Source of the DNA: Henricia sp. BOLD:AAB3569
Taxonomy: Eukaryota > Echinodermata > Asteroidea > Spinulosida > Echinasteridae
Length of the DNA stretch: 64,000 nucleotides
NCBI GenBank assembly: GCA_037783545.1
Contig: JBBELK010001572.1
Coordinates: 1 to 64,000, forward strand
Direction of reading: 5' to 3'
This document shows, in pieces, positions 1 to 11,210 of this stretch. The translations under genes and the position numbers were made by a program. Positions within the stretch are counted from its first letter, which is position 1. Every line of letters starts with the position of its first letter. The notes beneath the pieces are model-generated. The model saw only the letters and a list, made by a program, of their open reading frames with translations. It did not search any database and was not told where the DNA came from.

Positions 1-1444
1 ACCTCCAAATTTGCCGACGTTTGGACCACACTTTGACCAAAATCCCGTCCCAAACTGGGCCGTGTCAACGACAGTCCGAAGGACTGAGCATGCGCACGAG
101 TCAGGAATACACCAAAGAGGTGTGTACAGACAGCCACAGGTTGCGGGAGCATCCAGGAAGCGCCAACCCCTTTTTTTCTAAACTCTGAAATTTCTCTGCC
201 ATTTCCCGGCGAAAGTCTGTCAATTTTTTAGGAAAAGTGCGCAATATAGAGTGTTTGGAGCATGCAAAATTTGAAGTTCGTCGGAATATTTTTTGACCTC
301 CAAATTTGCCGACGTTTGGACCACACTTTGACCAAAATCCCGTCCCAAACTGGGCCGCGTCAACGACAGTCCGAAGGACTGAGCATGCGCACGAGTCAGG
401 AATACACCAAAGAGGTGTGTACAGACAGCCACAGGTTGCGGGAGCATCCAGGAAGCGCCAACCCCTTTTTTTTCTAAACTCTGAAATTTCTCTTCCATTT
501 CCCGGCGAAAGTCTGTCAATTTTTTAGGACAAGTGCGCAATATAGAGTGTTTGGAGCATGCAAAATTTGAAGTTCGTCGGAATATTTTTTGACCTCCAAA
601 TTTGCCGACGTTTGGACCACACTTTGACCAAAATCCCGTCCCAAACTGGGCCGCGTCAACGACAGTCCGAAGGACTGAGCATGCGCACGAGTCAGGAATA
701 CACCAAAGAGGTGTGTACAGACAGCCACAGGTTGCGGGAGCATCCAGGAAGCGCCAACCCCTTTTTTTTCTAAACTCTGAAATTTCTCTGCCATTTCCCG
801 GCGAAAGTCTGTCAATTTTTAGGAAAAGTGCGCAATATAGAGTGTTTGGAGCATGCAAAATTTGAAGTTCGTCGGAATATTTTTTGACCTCCAAATTTGC
901 CGACGTTTGGACCACACTTTGACCAAAATCCCGTCCCAAACTGGGCCGCGTCAACGACAGTCCGAAGGACTGAGCATGCGCACGAGTCAGGAATACACCA
1001 AAGAGGTGTGTACAGACAGCCACAGGTTGCGGGAGCATCCAGGAAGCGCCAACCCCTTTTTTTTCTAAACTCTGAAATTTCTCTTCCATTTCCCGGCGAA
1101 AGTCTGTCAATTTTTTAGGACAAGTGCGCAATATAGAGTGTTTGGAGCATGCAAAATTTGAAGTTCGTCGGAAGATTTTTTGACCTCCAAATTTGCCGAC
1201 GTTTGGACCACACTTTGACCAAAATCCCGTCCCAAACTGGGCCGTGTCAACGACAGTCCGAAGGACTGAGCATGCGCACGAGTCAGGAATACACCAAAGA
1301 GGTGTGTACAGACAGCCACAGGTTGCGGGAGCATCCAGGAAGCGCCAACCCCTTTTTTTTCTAAACTCTGAAATTTCTCTTCCATTTCCCGGCGAAAGTC
1401 TGTCAATTTTTTAGGACAAGTGCGCAATATAGAGTGTTTGGAGC

Positions 1445-4107
1445 ATGCAAAATTTGAAGTTCGTCGGAAAATTTTTTGACCTCCAAATTTGCCGACGTTT
1501 GGACCACACTTTGACCAAATCCCGTCCCAAACTGGGCCGCGTCAACGACAGTCCGAAGGACTGAGCATGCGGACGAGTCAGGAATACACCAAAGAGGTGT
1601 GTACAGACAGCCACAGGTTGCGGGAGCATCCAGGAAGCGCCAACCCCTTTTTTTCTAAACTCTGAAATTTCTCTGCCATTTCCCGGCGAAAGTATGTCAA
1701 TTTTTTAGGACAAGTGCGCAATATAGAGTGTTTGGAGCATGCAAAATTTGAAGTTCGTCGGAATATTTTTTTACCTCCAAATTTGCCGACGTTTGGACCA
1801 CACTTTGACCAAAATCCCGTCCCAAACTGGGCCGCGTCAACGACAGTCCGAAGGACTGAGCATGCGCACGAGTCAGGAATACACCAAAGAGGTGTGTACA
1901 GACAGCCACAGGTTGCGGGAGCATCCAGGAAGCGCCAACCCCTTTTTTTTCTAAACTCTGAAATTTCTCTGCCATTTCCCTGCGAAAGTCTGTCAATTTT
2001 TTAGGACAAGTGCGAAATATAGAGTGTTTGGAGCATGCAAAATTTGAAGTTCGTCGGAATATTTTTTGACCTCCAAATTTGCCGACGTTTGGACCACACT
2101 TTGACCAAAATCCCGTCCCAAACTGGGCCGTGTCAACGACAGTCCGAAGGACTGAGCATGCGCACGAGTCAGGAATACACCAAAGAGGTGTGTACAGACA
2201 GCCACAGGTTGCGGGAGCATCCAGGAAGCGCCAACCCCTTTTTTTTCTAAACTCTGAAATTTCTCTGCCATTTCCCGGCGAAAGTCTGTCAATTTTTTAG
2301 GAAAAGTGCGCAATATAGAGTGTTTGGAGCATGCAAAATTTGAAGTTCGTCGGAATATTTTTTGACCTCCAAATTTGCCGACGTTTGGACCACACTTTGA
2401 CCAAAATCCCGTCCCAAACTGGGCCGCGTCAACGACAGTCCGAAGGACTGAGCATGCGCACGAGTCAGGAATACACCAAAGAGGTGTGTACAGACAGCCA
2501 CAGGTTGCGGGAGCATCCAGGAAGCGCCAACCCCTTTTTTTTTCTAAACTCTGAAATTTCTCTTCCATTTCCCGGCGAAAGTCTGTCATTTTTTTAGGAC
2601 AAGTGCGCAATATAGAGTGTTTGGAGCATGCAAAATTTGAAGTTCGTCGGAATATTTTTTGACCTCCAAATTTGCCGACGTTTGGACCACACTTTGACCA
2701 AAATCCCGTCCCAAACTGGGCCGCGTCAACGACAGTCCGAAGGACTGAGCATGCGCACGAGTCAGGAATACACCAAAGAGGTGTGTACAGACAGCCACAG
2801 GTTGCGGGAGCATCCAGGAAGCGCCAACCCCTTTTTTTTCTAAACTCTGAAATTTCTCTGCCATTTCCCGGCGAAAGTCTGTCAATTTTTTAGGACAAGT
2901 GCACAATATAGAGTGTTTGGAGCATGCAAAATTTGAAGTTCGTCGGAATATTTTTTGACCTCCAAATTTGCCGACGTTTGGACCACACTTTGACCAAAAT
3001 CCCGTCCCAAACTGGGCCGCGTCAACGACAGTCCGAAGGACTGAGCATGCGCACGAGTCAGGAATACACCAAAGAGGTGTGTACAGACAGCCACAGGTTG
3101 CGGGAGCATCCAGGAAGCGCCAACCCCTTTTTTTTCTAAACTCTGAAATTTCTCTGCCATTTCCCGGCGAAAGTCTGTCAATTTTTTAGGACAAGTGCGC
3201 AATATAGAGTGTTTGGAGCATGCAAAATTTGAAGTTCGTCGGAATATTTTTTGACCTCCAAATTTGCCGACGTTTGGACCACACTTTGACCAAAATCACG
3301 TCCCAAACTGGGCCGTGTCAACGACAGTCCGAAGGACTGAGCATGCGCACGAGTCAGGAATACACTAAAGAGGTGTGTACAGACAGCCACAGGTTGCAGG
3401 GGCATCCAGGAAGCGCCAACCCCTTTTTTTCTAAACTCTGAAATTTCTCTGCCATTTCCCGGCGAAAGTCTGTCAATTTTTTAGGACAAGTGCGCAATAT
3501 AGAGTGTTTGGAGCATGCAAAATTTGAAGTTCGTCGGAATATTTTTTGACCTCCAAATTTGCCCACGTTTGGACCACACTTTGACCAAAATCCCGTCCCA
3601 AACTGGGCCGTGTCAACGACAGTCCGAAGGACTGAGCATGCGCACGAGTCAGGAATACACCAAAGAGGTGTGTACAGACAGCCACAGGTTGCGGGAGCAT
3701 CCAGGAAGCGCGAACCCCTTTTTTTTCTAAACTCTGAAATTTCTCTGCCATTTCCCGGCGAAAGTCTGTCAATTTTTTAGGACAAGTGCGCAATATAGAG
3801 TGTTTGGAGCATGCAAAATTTGAAGTTCGTCGGAATATTTTTTAACCTCCAAATTTGCCGACGTTTGGACCACACTTTGACCAAAATCCCGTCCCAAACT
3901 GGGCCGTGTCAACGACAGTCCGAAGGACTGAGCATGCGCACGAGTCAGGAATACACCAAAGAGGTGTGTACAGACAGCCACAGGTTGCGGGAGCATCCAG
4001 GAAGCGCCAACCCCTTTTTTTTTCTAAACTCTGAAATTTCTCTTCCATTTCCCGGCGAAAGTCTGTCAATTTTTTAGGACAAGTGCGCAATATAGAGTGT
4101 TTGGAGC
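1445..4107. repeat. 9-monomer higher-order unit, copy 1 (~2664 bp)
   Basis: Nine consecutive units share private variants, in order, with 4108-6770. These include gcgGacg and gaaagtAtgtc (unit 1), the tttttttTacctcc start and gcgAaatat end (unit 2), gtcATTTTTTT (unit 4), tgcAcaata, then aaatcAcgtccc with tacacTaaag and ttgcAgGggc (unit 7), tttgcCcacg with gcgcGaacc (unit 8), and tttttAacc (unit 9). The first unit has one base fewer (accaaatcccg), so its partner starts 2663 bp downstream. Confidence 0.85.
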
Positions 4108-6770
4108 ATGCAAAATTTGAAGTTCGTCGGAAAATTGTTTGACCTCCAAATTTGCCGACGTTTGGACCACACTTTGACCAAAATCCCGTCCCAAACTGGG
4201 CCGCGTCAACGACAGTCCGAAGGACTGAGCATGCGGACGAGTCAGGAATACACCAAAGAGGTGTGTACAGACAGCCACAGGTTGCGGGAGCATCCAGGAA
4301 GCGCCAACCCCTTTTTTTCTAAACTCTGAAATTTCTCTGCCATTTCCCGGCGAAAGTATGTCAATTTTTTAGGACAAGTGCGCAATATAGAGTGTTTGGA
4401 GCATGCAAAATTTGAAGTTCGTCGGAATATTTTTTTACCTCCAAATTTGCCGACGTTTGGACCACACTTTGACCAAAATCCCGTCCCAAACTGGGCCGCG
4501 TCAACGACAGTCCGAAGGACTGAGCATGCGCACGAGTCAGGAATACACCAAAGAGGTGTGTACAGACAGCCACAGGTTGCGGGAGCATCCAGGAAGCGCC
4601 AACCCCTTTTTTTTCTAAACTCTGAAATTTCTCTGCCATTTCCCTGCGAAAGTCTGTCAATTTTTTAGGACAAGTGCGAAATATAGAGTGTTTGGAGCAT
4701 GCAAAATTTGAAGTTCGTCGGAATATTTTTTGACCTCCAAATTTGCCGACGTTTGGACCACACTTTGACCAAAATCCCGTCCCAAACTGGGCCGTGTCAA
4801 CGACAGTCCGAAGGACTGAGCATGCGCACGAGTCAGGAATACACCAAAGAGGTGTGTACAGACAGCCACAGGTTGCGGGAGCATCCAGGAAGCGCCAACC
4901 CCTTTTTTTTCTAAACTCTGAAATTTCTCTGCCATTTCCCGGCGAAAGTCTGTCAATTTTTTAGGAAAAGTGCGCAATATAGAGTGTTTGGAGCATGCAA
5001 AATTTGAAGTTCATCGGAATATTTTTTGACCTCCAAATTTGCCGACGTTTGGACCACACTTTGACCAAAATCCCGTCCCAAACTGGGCCGCGTCAACGAC
5101 AGTCCGAAGGACTGAGCATGCGCACGAGTCAGGAATACACCAAAGAGGTGTGTACAGACAGCCACAGGTTGCGGGAGCATCCAGGAAGCGCCAACCCCTT
5201 TTTTTTTCTAAACTCTGAAATTTCTCTTCCATTTCCCGGCGAAAGTCTGTCATTTTTTTAGGACAAGTGCGCAATATAGAGTGTTTGGAGCATGCAAAAT
5301 TTGAAGTTCGTCGGAATATTTTTTGACCTCCAAATTAGCCGACGTTTGGACCACACTTTGACCAAAATCCCGTCCCAAACTGGGCCGCGTCAACGACAGT
5401 CCGAAGGACTAAGCATGCGCACGAGTCAGGAATACACCAAAGAGGTGTGTACAGACAGCCACAGGTTGCGGGAGCATCCAGGAAGCGCCAACCCCTTTTT
5501 TTTCTAAACTCTGAAATTTCTCTGCCATTTCCCGGCGAAAGTCTGTCAATTTTTTAGGACAAGTGCACAATATAGAGTGTTTGGAGCATGCAAAATTTGA
5601 AGTTCGTCGGAATATTTTTTGACCTCCAAATTTGCCGACGTTTGGACCACACTTTGACCAAAATCCCGTCCCAAACTGGGCCGCGTCAACGACAGTCCGA
5701 AGGACTGAGCATGCGCACGAGTCAGGAATACACCAAAGAGGTGTGTACAGACAGCCACAGGTTGCGGGAGCATCCAGGAAGCGCCAACCCCTTTTTTTTC
5801 TAAACTCTGAAATTTCTCTGCCATTTCCCGGCGAAAGTCTGTCAATTTTTTAGGACAAGTGCGCAATATAGAGTGTTTGGAGCATGCAAAATTTGAAGTT
5901 CGTCGGAATATTTTTTGACCTCCAAATTTGCCGACGTTTGGACCACACTTTGACCAAAATCACGTCCCAAACTGGGCCGTGTCAACGACAGTCCGAAGGA
6001 CTGAGCATGCGCACGAGTCAGGAATACACTAAAGAGGTGTGTACAGACAGCCACAGGTTGCAGGGGCATCCAGGAAGCGCCAACCCCTTTTTTTCTAAAC
6101 TCTGAAATTTCTCTGCCATTTCCCGGCGAAAGTCTGTCAATTTTTTAGGACAAGTGCGCAATATAGAGTGTTTGGAGCATGCAAAATTTGAAGTTCGTCG
6201 GAATATTTTTTGACCTCCAAATTTGCCCACGTTTGGACCACACTTTGACCAAAATCCCGTCCCAAACTGGGCCGTGTCAACGACAGTCCGAAGGACTGAG
6301 CATGCGCACGAGTCAGGAATACACCAAAGAGGTGTGTACAGACAGCCACAGGTTGCGGGAGCATCCAGGAAGCGCGAACCCCTTTTTTTTCTAAACTCTG
6401 AAATTTCTCTGCCATTTCCCGGCGAAAGTCTGTCAATTTTTTAGGACAAGTGCGCAATATAGAGTGTTTGGAGCATGCAAAATTTGAAGTTCGTCGGAAT
6501 ATTTTTTAACCTCCAAATTTGCCGACGTTTGGACCACACTTTGACCAAAATCCCGTCCCAAACTGGGCCGTGTCAACGACAGTCCGAAGGACTGAGCATG
6601 CGCACGAGTCAGGAATACACCAAAGAGGTGTGTACAGACAGCCACAGGTTGCGGGAGCATCAAGGAAGCGCCAACCCCTTTTTTTTCTAAACTCTCAAAT
6701 TTCTCTGCCATTTCCCTGCGAAAGTCTGTCAATTTTTTAGGACAAGTGCGCAATATAGAGTGTTTGGAGC
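4108..6770. repeat. 9-monomer higher-order unit, copy 2
   Basis: Direct duplicate of 1445-4107. Private changes acquired since: ggaaaattGtttg near 4137, gttcAtcgg near 5014, ttAgccg and gactAagc in the unit starting 5292. The ninth unit (6475) matches its partner only in its first half. Its second half has catcAaggaag, ctctCaaat and cccTgcg instead of ctcTTcc, so the exchange point lies inside that unit. Confidence 0.85.
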
Positions 6771-7658
6771 ATGCAAAATTTGAAGTTCGTCGGAATATTT
6801 TTTGACCTCCAAATTTGCCGACGTTTGGACCACACTTTGACCAAAATCCCGTCCCAAACTGGGCCGTGTCAACGACAGTCCGAAGGACTGAGCATGCGCA
6901 CGAGTCAGGAATACACCAAAGAGGTGTGTACAGACAGCCACAGGTTGCGGGAGCATCCAGGAAGCGCCAACCCCTTTTTTTTCTAAACTCTGAAATTTCT
7001 CTGCCATTTCCCGGCGAAAGTCTGTCAATTTTTTAGGAAAAGTGCGCAATTTAGAGTGTTTGGAGCATGCAAAATTTGAAGTTCGTCGGAATATTTTTTG
7101 ACCTCCAAATTTGCCGACGTTTGGACCACACTTTGACCAAAATCCCGTCCCAAACTGGGCCGCGTCAACGACAGTCCGAAGGACTGAGCATGCGCACGAG
7201 TCAGGAATACACCAAAGAGGTGTGTACAGACAGCCACAGGTTGCGGGAGCATCCAGGAAGCGCCAACCCCTTTTTTTCTAAACTCTGAAATTTCTCTGCC
7301 ATTTCCCGGCGAAAGTCTGTCAATTTTTTAGGACAAGTGCGCAATATAGAGTGTTTGGAGCATGCAAAATTTGAAGTTCGTCGGAATATTTGTTGACCTC
7401 CAAATTTGCCGACGTTTGGACCACACTTTGACCAAAATCCCGTCCCAAACTGTGCCGCGTCAACGACAGTCCGAAGGACTGAGCATGCGCACGAGTCAGG
7501 AATACACCAAAGAGGTGTGTACAGACAGCCACAGGTTGCGGGAGCATCCAGGAAGCGCCAACCCCTTTTTTTTATAAACTCTGAAATTTCTCTGCCAGTT
7601 CCCTGCGAAAGTCTGTCAGTTTTTTTAGGACAAGTGCGCAATATAGAGTGTTTGGAGC
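6179..7658. repeat. 5-monomer higher-order unit, copy 1 (1480 bp)
   Basis: Five units: tttgcCcacg; tttttAacc with catcAaggaag; gcaatTtagag at its end; a T7 unit; and atttGttgacc with actgTgccg, tttAtaaac, gccaGttccctgcg and gtcaGttttttt. At every marker I checked the following 1480 bp are identical. Its first two units are also the last two of the preceding 9-mer copy, so the two periodicities overlap. Confidence 0.88.
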
Positions 7659-9138
7659 ATGCAAAATTTGAAGTTCGTCGGAATATTTTTTGACCTCCAA
7701 ATTTGCCCACGTTTGGACCACACTTTGACCAAAATCCCGTCCCAAACTGGGCCGTGTCAACGACAGTCCGAAGGACTGAGCATGCGCACGAGTCAGGAAT
7801 ACACCAAAGAGGTGTGTACAGACAGCCACAGGTTGCGGGAGCATCCAGGAAGCGCGAACCCCTTTTTTTTCTAAACTCTGAAATTTCTCTGCCATTTCCC
7901 GGCGAAAGTCTGTCAATTTTTTAGGACAAGTGCGCAATATAGAGTGTTTGGAGCATGCAAAATTTGAAGTTCGTCGGAATATTTTTTAACCTCCAAATTT
8001 GCCGACGTTTGGACCACACTTTGACCAAAATCCCGTCCCAAACTGGGCCGTGTCAACGACAGTCCGAAGGACTGAGCATGCGCACGAGTCAGGAATACAC
8101 CAAAGAGGTGTGTACAGACAGCCACAGGTTGCGGGAGCATCAAGGAAGCGCCAACCCCTTTTTTTTCTAAACTCTCAAATTTCTCTGCCATTTCCCTGCG
8201 AAAGTCTGTCAATTTTTTAGGACAAGTGCGCAATATAGAGTGTTTGGAGCATGCAAAATTTGAAGTTCGTCGGAATATTTTTTGACCTCCAAATTTGCCG
8301 ACGTTTGGACCACACTTTGACCAAAATCCCGTCCCAAACTGGGCCGTGTCAACGACAGTCCGAAGGACTGAGCATGCGCACGAGTCAGGAATACACCAAA
8401 GAGGTGTGTACAGACAGCCACAGGTTGCGGGAGCATCCAGGAAGCGCCAACCCCTTTTTTTTCTAAACTCTGAAATTTCTCTGCCATTTCCCGGCGAAAG
8501 TCTGTCAATTTTTTAGGAAAAGTGCGCAATTTAGAGTGTTTGGAGCATGCAAAATTTGAAGTTCGTCGGAATATTTTTTGACCTCCAAATTTGCCGACGT
8601 TTGGACCACACTTTGACCAAAATCCCGTCCCAAACTGGGCCGCGTCAACGACAGTCCGAAGGACTGAGCATGCGCACGAGTCAGGAATACACCAAAGAGG
8701 TGTGTACAGACAGCCACAGGTTGCGGGAGCATCCAGGAAGCGCCAACCCCTTTTTTTCTAAACTCTGAAATTTCTCTGCCATTTCCCGGCGAAAGTCTGT
8801 CAATTTTTTAGGACAAGTGCGCAATATAGAGTGTTTGGAGCATGCAAAATTTGAAGTTCGTCGGAATATTTGTTGACCTCCAAATTTGCCGACGTTTGGA
8901 CCACACTTTGACCAAAATCCCGTCCCAAACTGTGCCGCGTCAACGACAGTCCGAAGGACTGAGCATGCGCACGAGTCAGGAATACACCAAAGAGGTGTGT
9001 ACAGACAGCCACAGGTTGCGGGAGCATCCAGGAAGCGCCAACCCCTTTTTTTTATAAACTCTGAAATTTCTCTGCCAGTTCCCTGCGAAAGTCTGTCAGT
9101 TTTTTTAGGACAAGTGCGCAATATAGAGTGTTTGGAGC
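7659..9138. repeat. 5-monomer higher-order unit, copy 2 (1480 bp)
   Basis: Immediate tandem copy of 6179-7658, with all private variants in the same order and spacing and no difference seen at the checked markers. The match ends at the next unit (9139), which has the ordinary tttgccGacg and gcgcAaacc instead of tttgcCcacg and gcgcGaacc. Near-identity against a few percent between ordinary units implies a recent duplication or an assembly artefact. Confidence 0.88.
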
Positions 9139-10724
9139 ATGCAAAATTTGAAGTTCGTCGGAATATTTTTTGACCTCCAAATTTGCCGACGTTTGGACCA
9201 CACTTTGACCAAAATCCCGTCCCAAACTGGGCCGTGTCAACGACAGTCCGAAGGACTGAGCATGCGCACGAGTCAGGAATACACCAAAGAGGTGTGTACA
9301 GACAGCCACAGGTTGCGGGAGCATCCAGGAAGCGCAAACCCCTTTTTTTTCTAAACTCTGAAATTTCTCTGCTATTTCCCGGCGAAAGTCTGTCAATTTT
9401 TTAGGACAAGTGCGCAATATAGAGTGTTTGGAGCATGCAAAATTTGAAGTTCGTCGGAATATTTTTTGACCTCCAAATTTGCCGACGTTTGGACCACACT
9501 TTGACCAAAATCCCGTCCCAAACTGGGCCGTGTCAACGACAGTCCGAAGGACTGAGCATGCGCACGAGTCAGGAATACACCAAAGAGGTGTGTACAGACA
9601 GCCACAGGTTGCGGGAGCATCCAGGAAGCGCCAACCCCTTTTTTTTCTAAACTCTGAAATTTATCTGCCATTTCCCGGCGAAAGTCTGTCAATTTTTTTA
9701 GGACAAGTGCGCAATATAGAGTGTTTGGAGCATGCAAAATTTGAAGTTCGTCGGATTATTTTTTGACCTCCAAATTTGCCGACGTTTGGACCACACTTTG
9801 ACCAAAATCCCGTCCCAAACTGGGCCGCGTCAACGACAGTCCGAAGGACTGAGCATGCGCACGAGTCAGGAATACACCAAAGAGGTGTGTACAGACAGCC
9901 ACAGGTTGCGGGAGCATCCAGGAAGCGCCAACCCCTTTTTTTTTCTAAACTCTGAAATTTCTCTGCCATTTCCCTGCGAAAGTCTGTCAATTTTTTAGGA
10001 CAAGTGCGCAATATAGAGTGTTTGGAGCATGCAAAATTTGAAGTTCGTCGGAATATTTTTTGACCTCCAAATTTGCCGACGTTTGGACCACACTTTGACC
10101 AAAATCCCGTCCCAAACTGGGCCGTGTCAACGACAGTCCGAAGGACTGAGCATGCGCACGAGTCAGGAATACACCAAAGAGGTGTGTACAGACAGCCACA
10201 GGTTGCGGGAGCATCCAGGAAGCGCCAACCCCTTTTTTTTCTAAACTCTGAAATTTATCTGCCATTTCCCGGCGAAAGTCTGTCAATTTTTTTAGGACAA
10301 GTGCGCAATATAGAGTGTTTGGAGCATGCAAAATTTGAAGTTCGTCGGATTATTTTTTGACCTCCAAATTTGCCGACGTTTGGACCACACTTTGACCAAA
10401 ATCCCGTCCCAAACTGGGCCGCGTCAACGACAGTCCGAAGGACTGAGCATGCGCACGAGTCAGGAATACACCAAAGAGGTGTGTACAGACAGCCACAGGT
10501 TGCGGGAGCATCCAGGAAGCGCCAACCCTTTTTTTCTAAACTCTGAAATTTCTCTGCCATTTCCCGGCGAAAGTCTGTCAATTTTTTAGGACAAGTGCGC
10601 AATATAGAGTGTTTGGAGCATGCAAAATTTGAAGTTCGTCGGAATATTTTTTGACCTCCAAATTTGCCGACGTTTGGACCACACTTTGACCAAAATCCCG
10701 TCCCAAACTGGGCCGCGTCAACGA

Positions 10725-10739
10725 CAGTCCGAAGGACTG
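10725..10739. repeat. Perfect 6-bp hairpin in each monomer
   Basis: CAGTCC, a GAA loop, then GGACTG form a perfect 6-bp inverted repeat with a 3-nt loop. It is present in nearly every full-length unit. Units with cagtccTaaggactg (34.4, 42.6 and 45.0 kb) keep the stem and change only the loop. The 27-bp-deleted units lose the right arm entirely. A short cruciform or a structured transcript is possible; no function is shown. Confidence 0.8.
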
Positions 10740-10749
10740 AGCATGCGCA
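10738..10749 (-). promoter_or_regulatory. NRF-1-like GCATGCGC element, one per full monomer
   Basis: On the reverse strand this reads TGCGCATGCTCA, matching the NRF-1 consensus YGCGCAYGCGCR at 11 of 12 positions; the mismatch is T for G at position 10. It overlaps a GCATGC palindrome and directly abuts the hairpin. The resemblance could be chance, since half the motif is self-complementary. If real, more than 200 copies would make the array a large sink for a CpG-sensitive transcription factor. Binding is inferred only from the motif. Confidence 0.3.
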
Positions 10750-10761
10750 CGAGTCAGGAAT

Positions 10762-10776
10762 ACACCAAAGAGGTGT
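10762..10776. repeat. ACACC/GGTGT inverted repeat in each monomer
   Basis: ACACC, a 5-nt AAAGA loop and GGTGT form a perfect 5-bp inverted repeat. As RNA it extends by one G-U and one A-U pair on the outside (10760-10778). It is adjacent to a TGTACA palindrome at 10776-10781. Two recurrent variant families alter its right side: ggtCtg in the 17.4-20.9 kb zone, and ggtTtg in domain III units starting near 38692 and 49573. Confidence 0.7.
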
Positions 10777-10929
10777 GTACAGACAGCCACAGGTTGCGGG
10801 AGCATCCAGGAAGCGCCAACCCCTTTTTTTTCTAAACTCTGAAATTTCTCTGCCATTTCCCGGCGAAAGTCTGTCAATTTTTTAGGACAAGTGCGCAATA
10901 TAGAGTGTTTGGAGCATGCAAAATTTGAA

Positions 10930-10946
10930 GTTCGTCGGAATATTTT
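10930..10946 (+). promoter_or_regulatory. CENP-B-box-like 5' half (incomplete)
   Basis: The segment starts gTTCGTCGGAa. The core CENP-B box is nTTCGnnnnAnnCGGGn; the TTCG and the central A match with correct spacing, and TTCGTCGGAA differs at one base from the human TTCGTTGGAA. The required CGGG is replaced by an AT-rich tract, so this is not a functional human-type box. It is among the most constant parts of the unit. I record it as a similarity, not as a binding site. Confidence 0.25.
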
Positions 10947-11210
10947 TTGACCTCCAAATTTGCCGACGTTTGGACCACACTTTGACCAAAATCCCGTCCC
11001 AAACTGGGCCGCGTCAACGACAGTCCGAAGGACTGAGCATGCGCACGAGTCAGGAATACACCAAAGAGGTGTGTACAGACAGCCACAGGTTGCGGGAGCA
11101 TCCAGGAAGCGCCAACCCCTTTTTTTCTAAACTCTGAAATTTCTCTGCCATTTCCCGGCGAAAGTCTGTCAATTTTTTAGGACAAGTGCGCAATATAGAG
11201 TGTTTGGAGC

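Larger units (their letters stand above)
10653..10948 (+). repeat. Representative consensus monomer (296 bp)
   Basis: This unit carries the commonest base at nearly every position, with the gccgCGtc form of the main polymorphism. It has 73 C, 68 G and 16 CpG; expected CpG from composition is 16.8, so CpG is not depleted. Landmarks in order: CAAATTTG palindrome just after the start; CCGACG at 10667-10672, which pairs with CGTCGG at 10637-10642 of the preceding unit across a 24-nt loop; hairpin at 10725-10739; GCATGC at 10741-10746; ACACC/GGTGT inverted repeat at 10762-10776; TGTACA at 10776-10781; T8 at 10824-10831; T6 at 10878-10883; second GCATGC at 10914-10919; TTCGTCGGAA at 10931-10940; T6 at 10943-10948. 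The phase is arbitrary and chosen to start at the conserved gacctcc. Confidence 0.93.
9732..11210. repeat. 5-monomer higher-order unit, copy 1 (~1479 bp)
   Basis: Units in order: ggaTtattt with cccTgcg; a unit with atttAtctgcc and a T7 tract before agga; ggaTtattt with caaccCttttttt reduced to three C; a consensus T8 unit; a T7 unit. A smaller two-unit repeat (594 bp) is nested here: 9435/10029 and 9732/10326 share the atttAtctgcc and ggaTtattt markers. Confidence 0.8.

Noticed and set aside
220-1131. Short ORFs of 71-106 codons in each unit, both strands
   Set aside because: They are the same few repeat-derived peptides in every unit, overlapping on both strands and in several frames. Stops and starts move with tract length. 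No sign of coding constraint.
10824-10831. T8 tract as a Pol III or intrinsic terminator
   Set aside because: No GC-rich stem precedes it and no promoter or transcript unit is recognisable. T tracts occur three times per unit without other terminator features.
10930-10946. Functional CENP-B box
   Set aside because: The essential CGGG half is missing in the consensus and in every unit I inspected. It is kept only as a half-site similarity.
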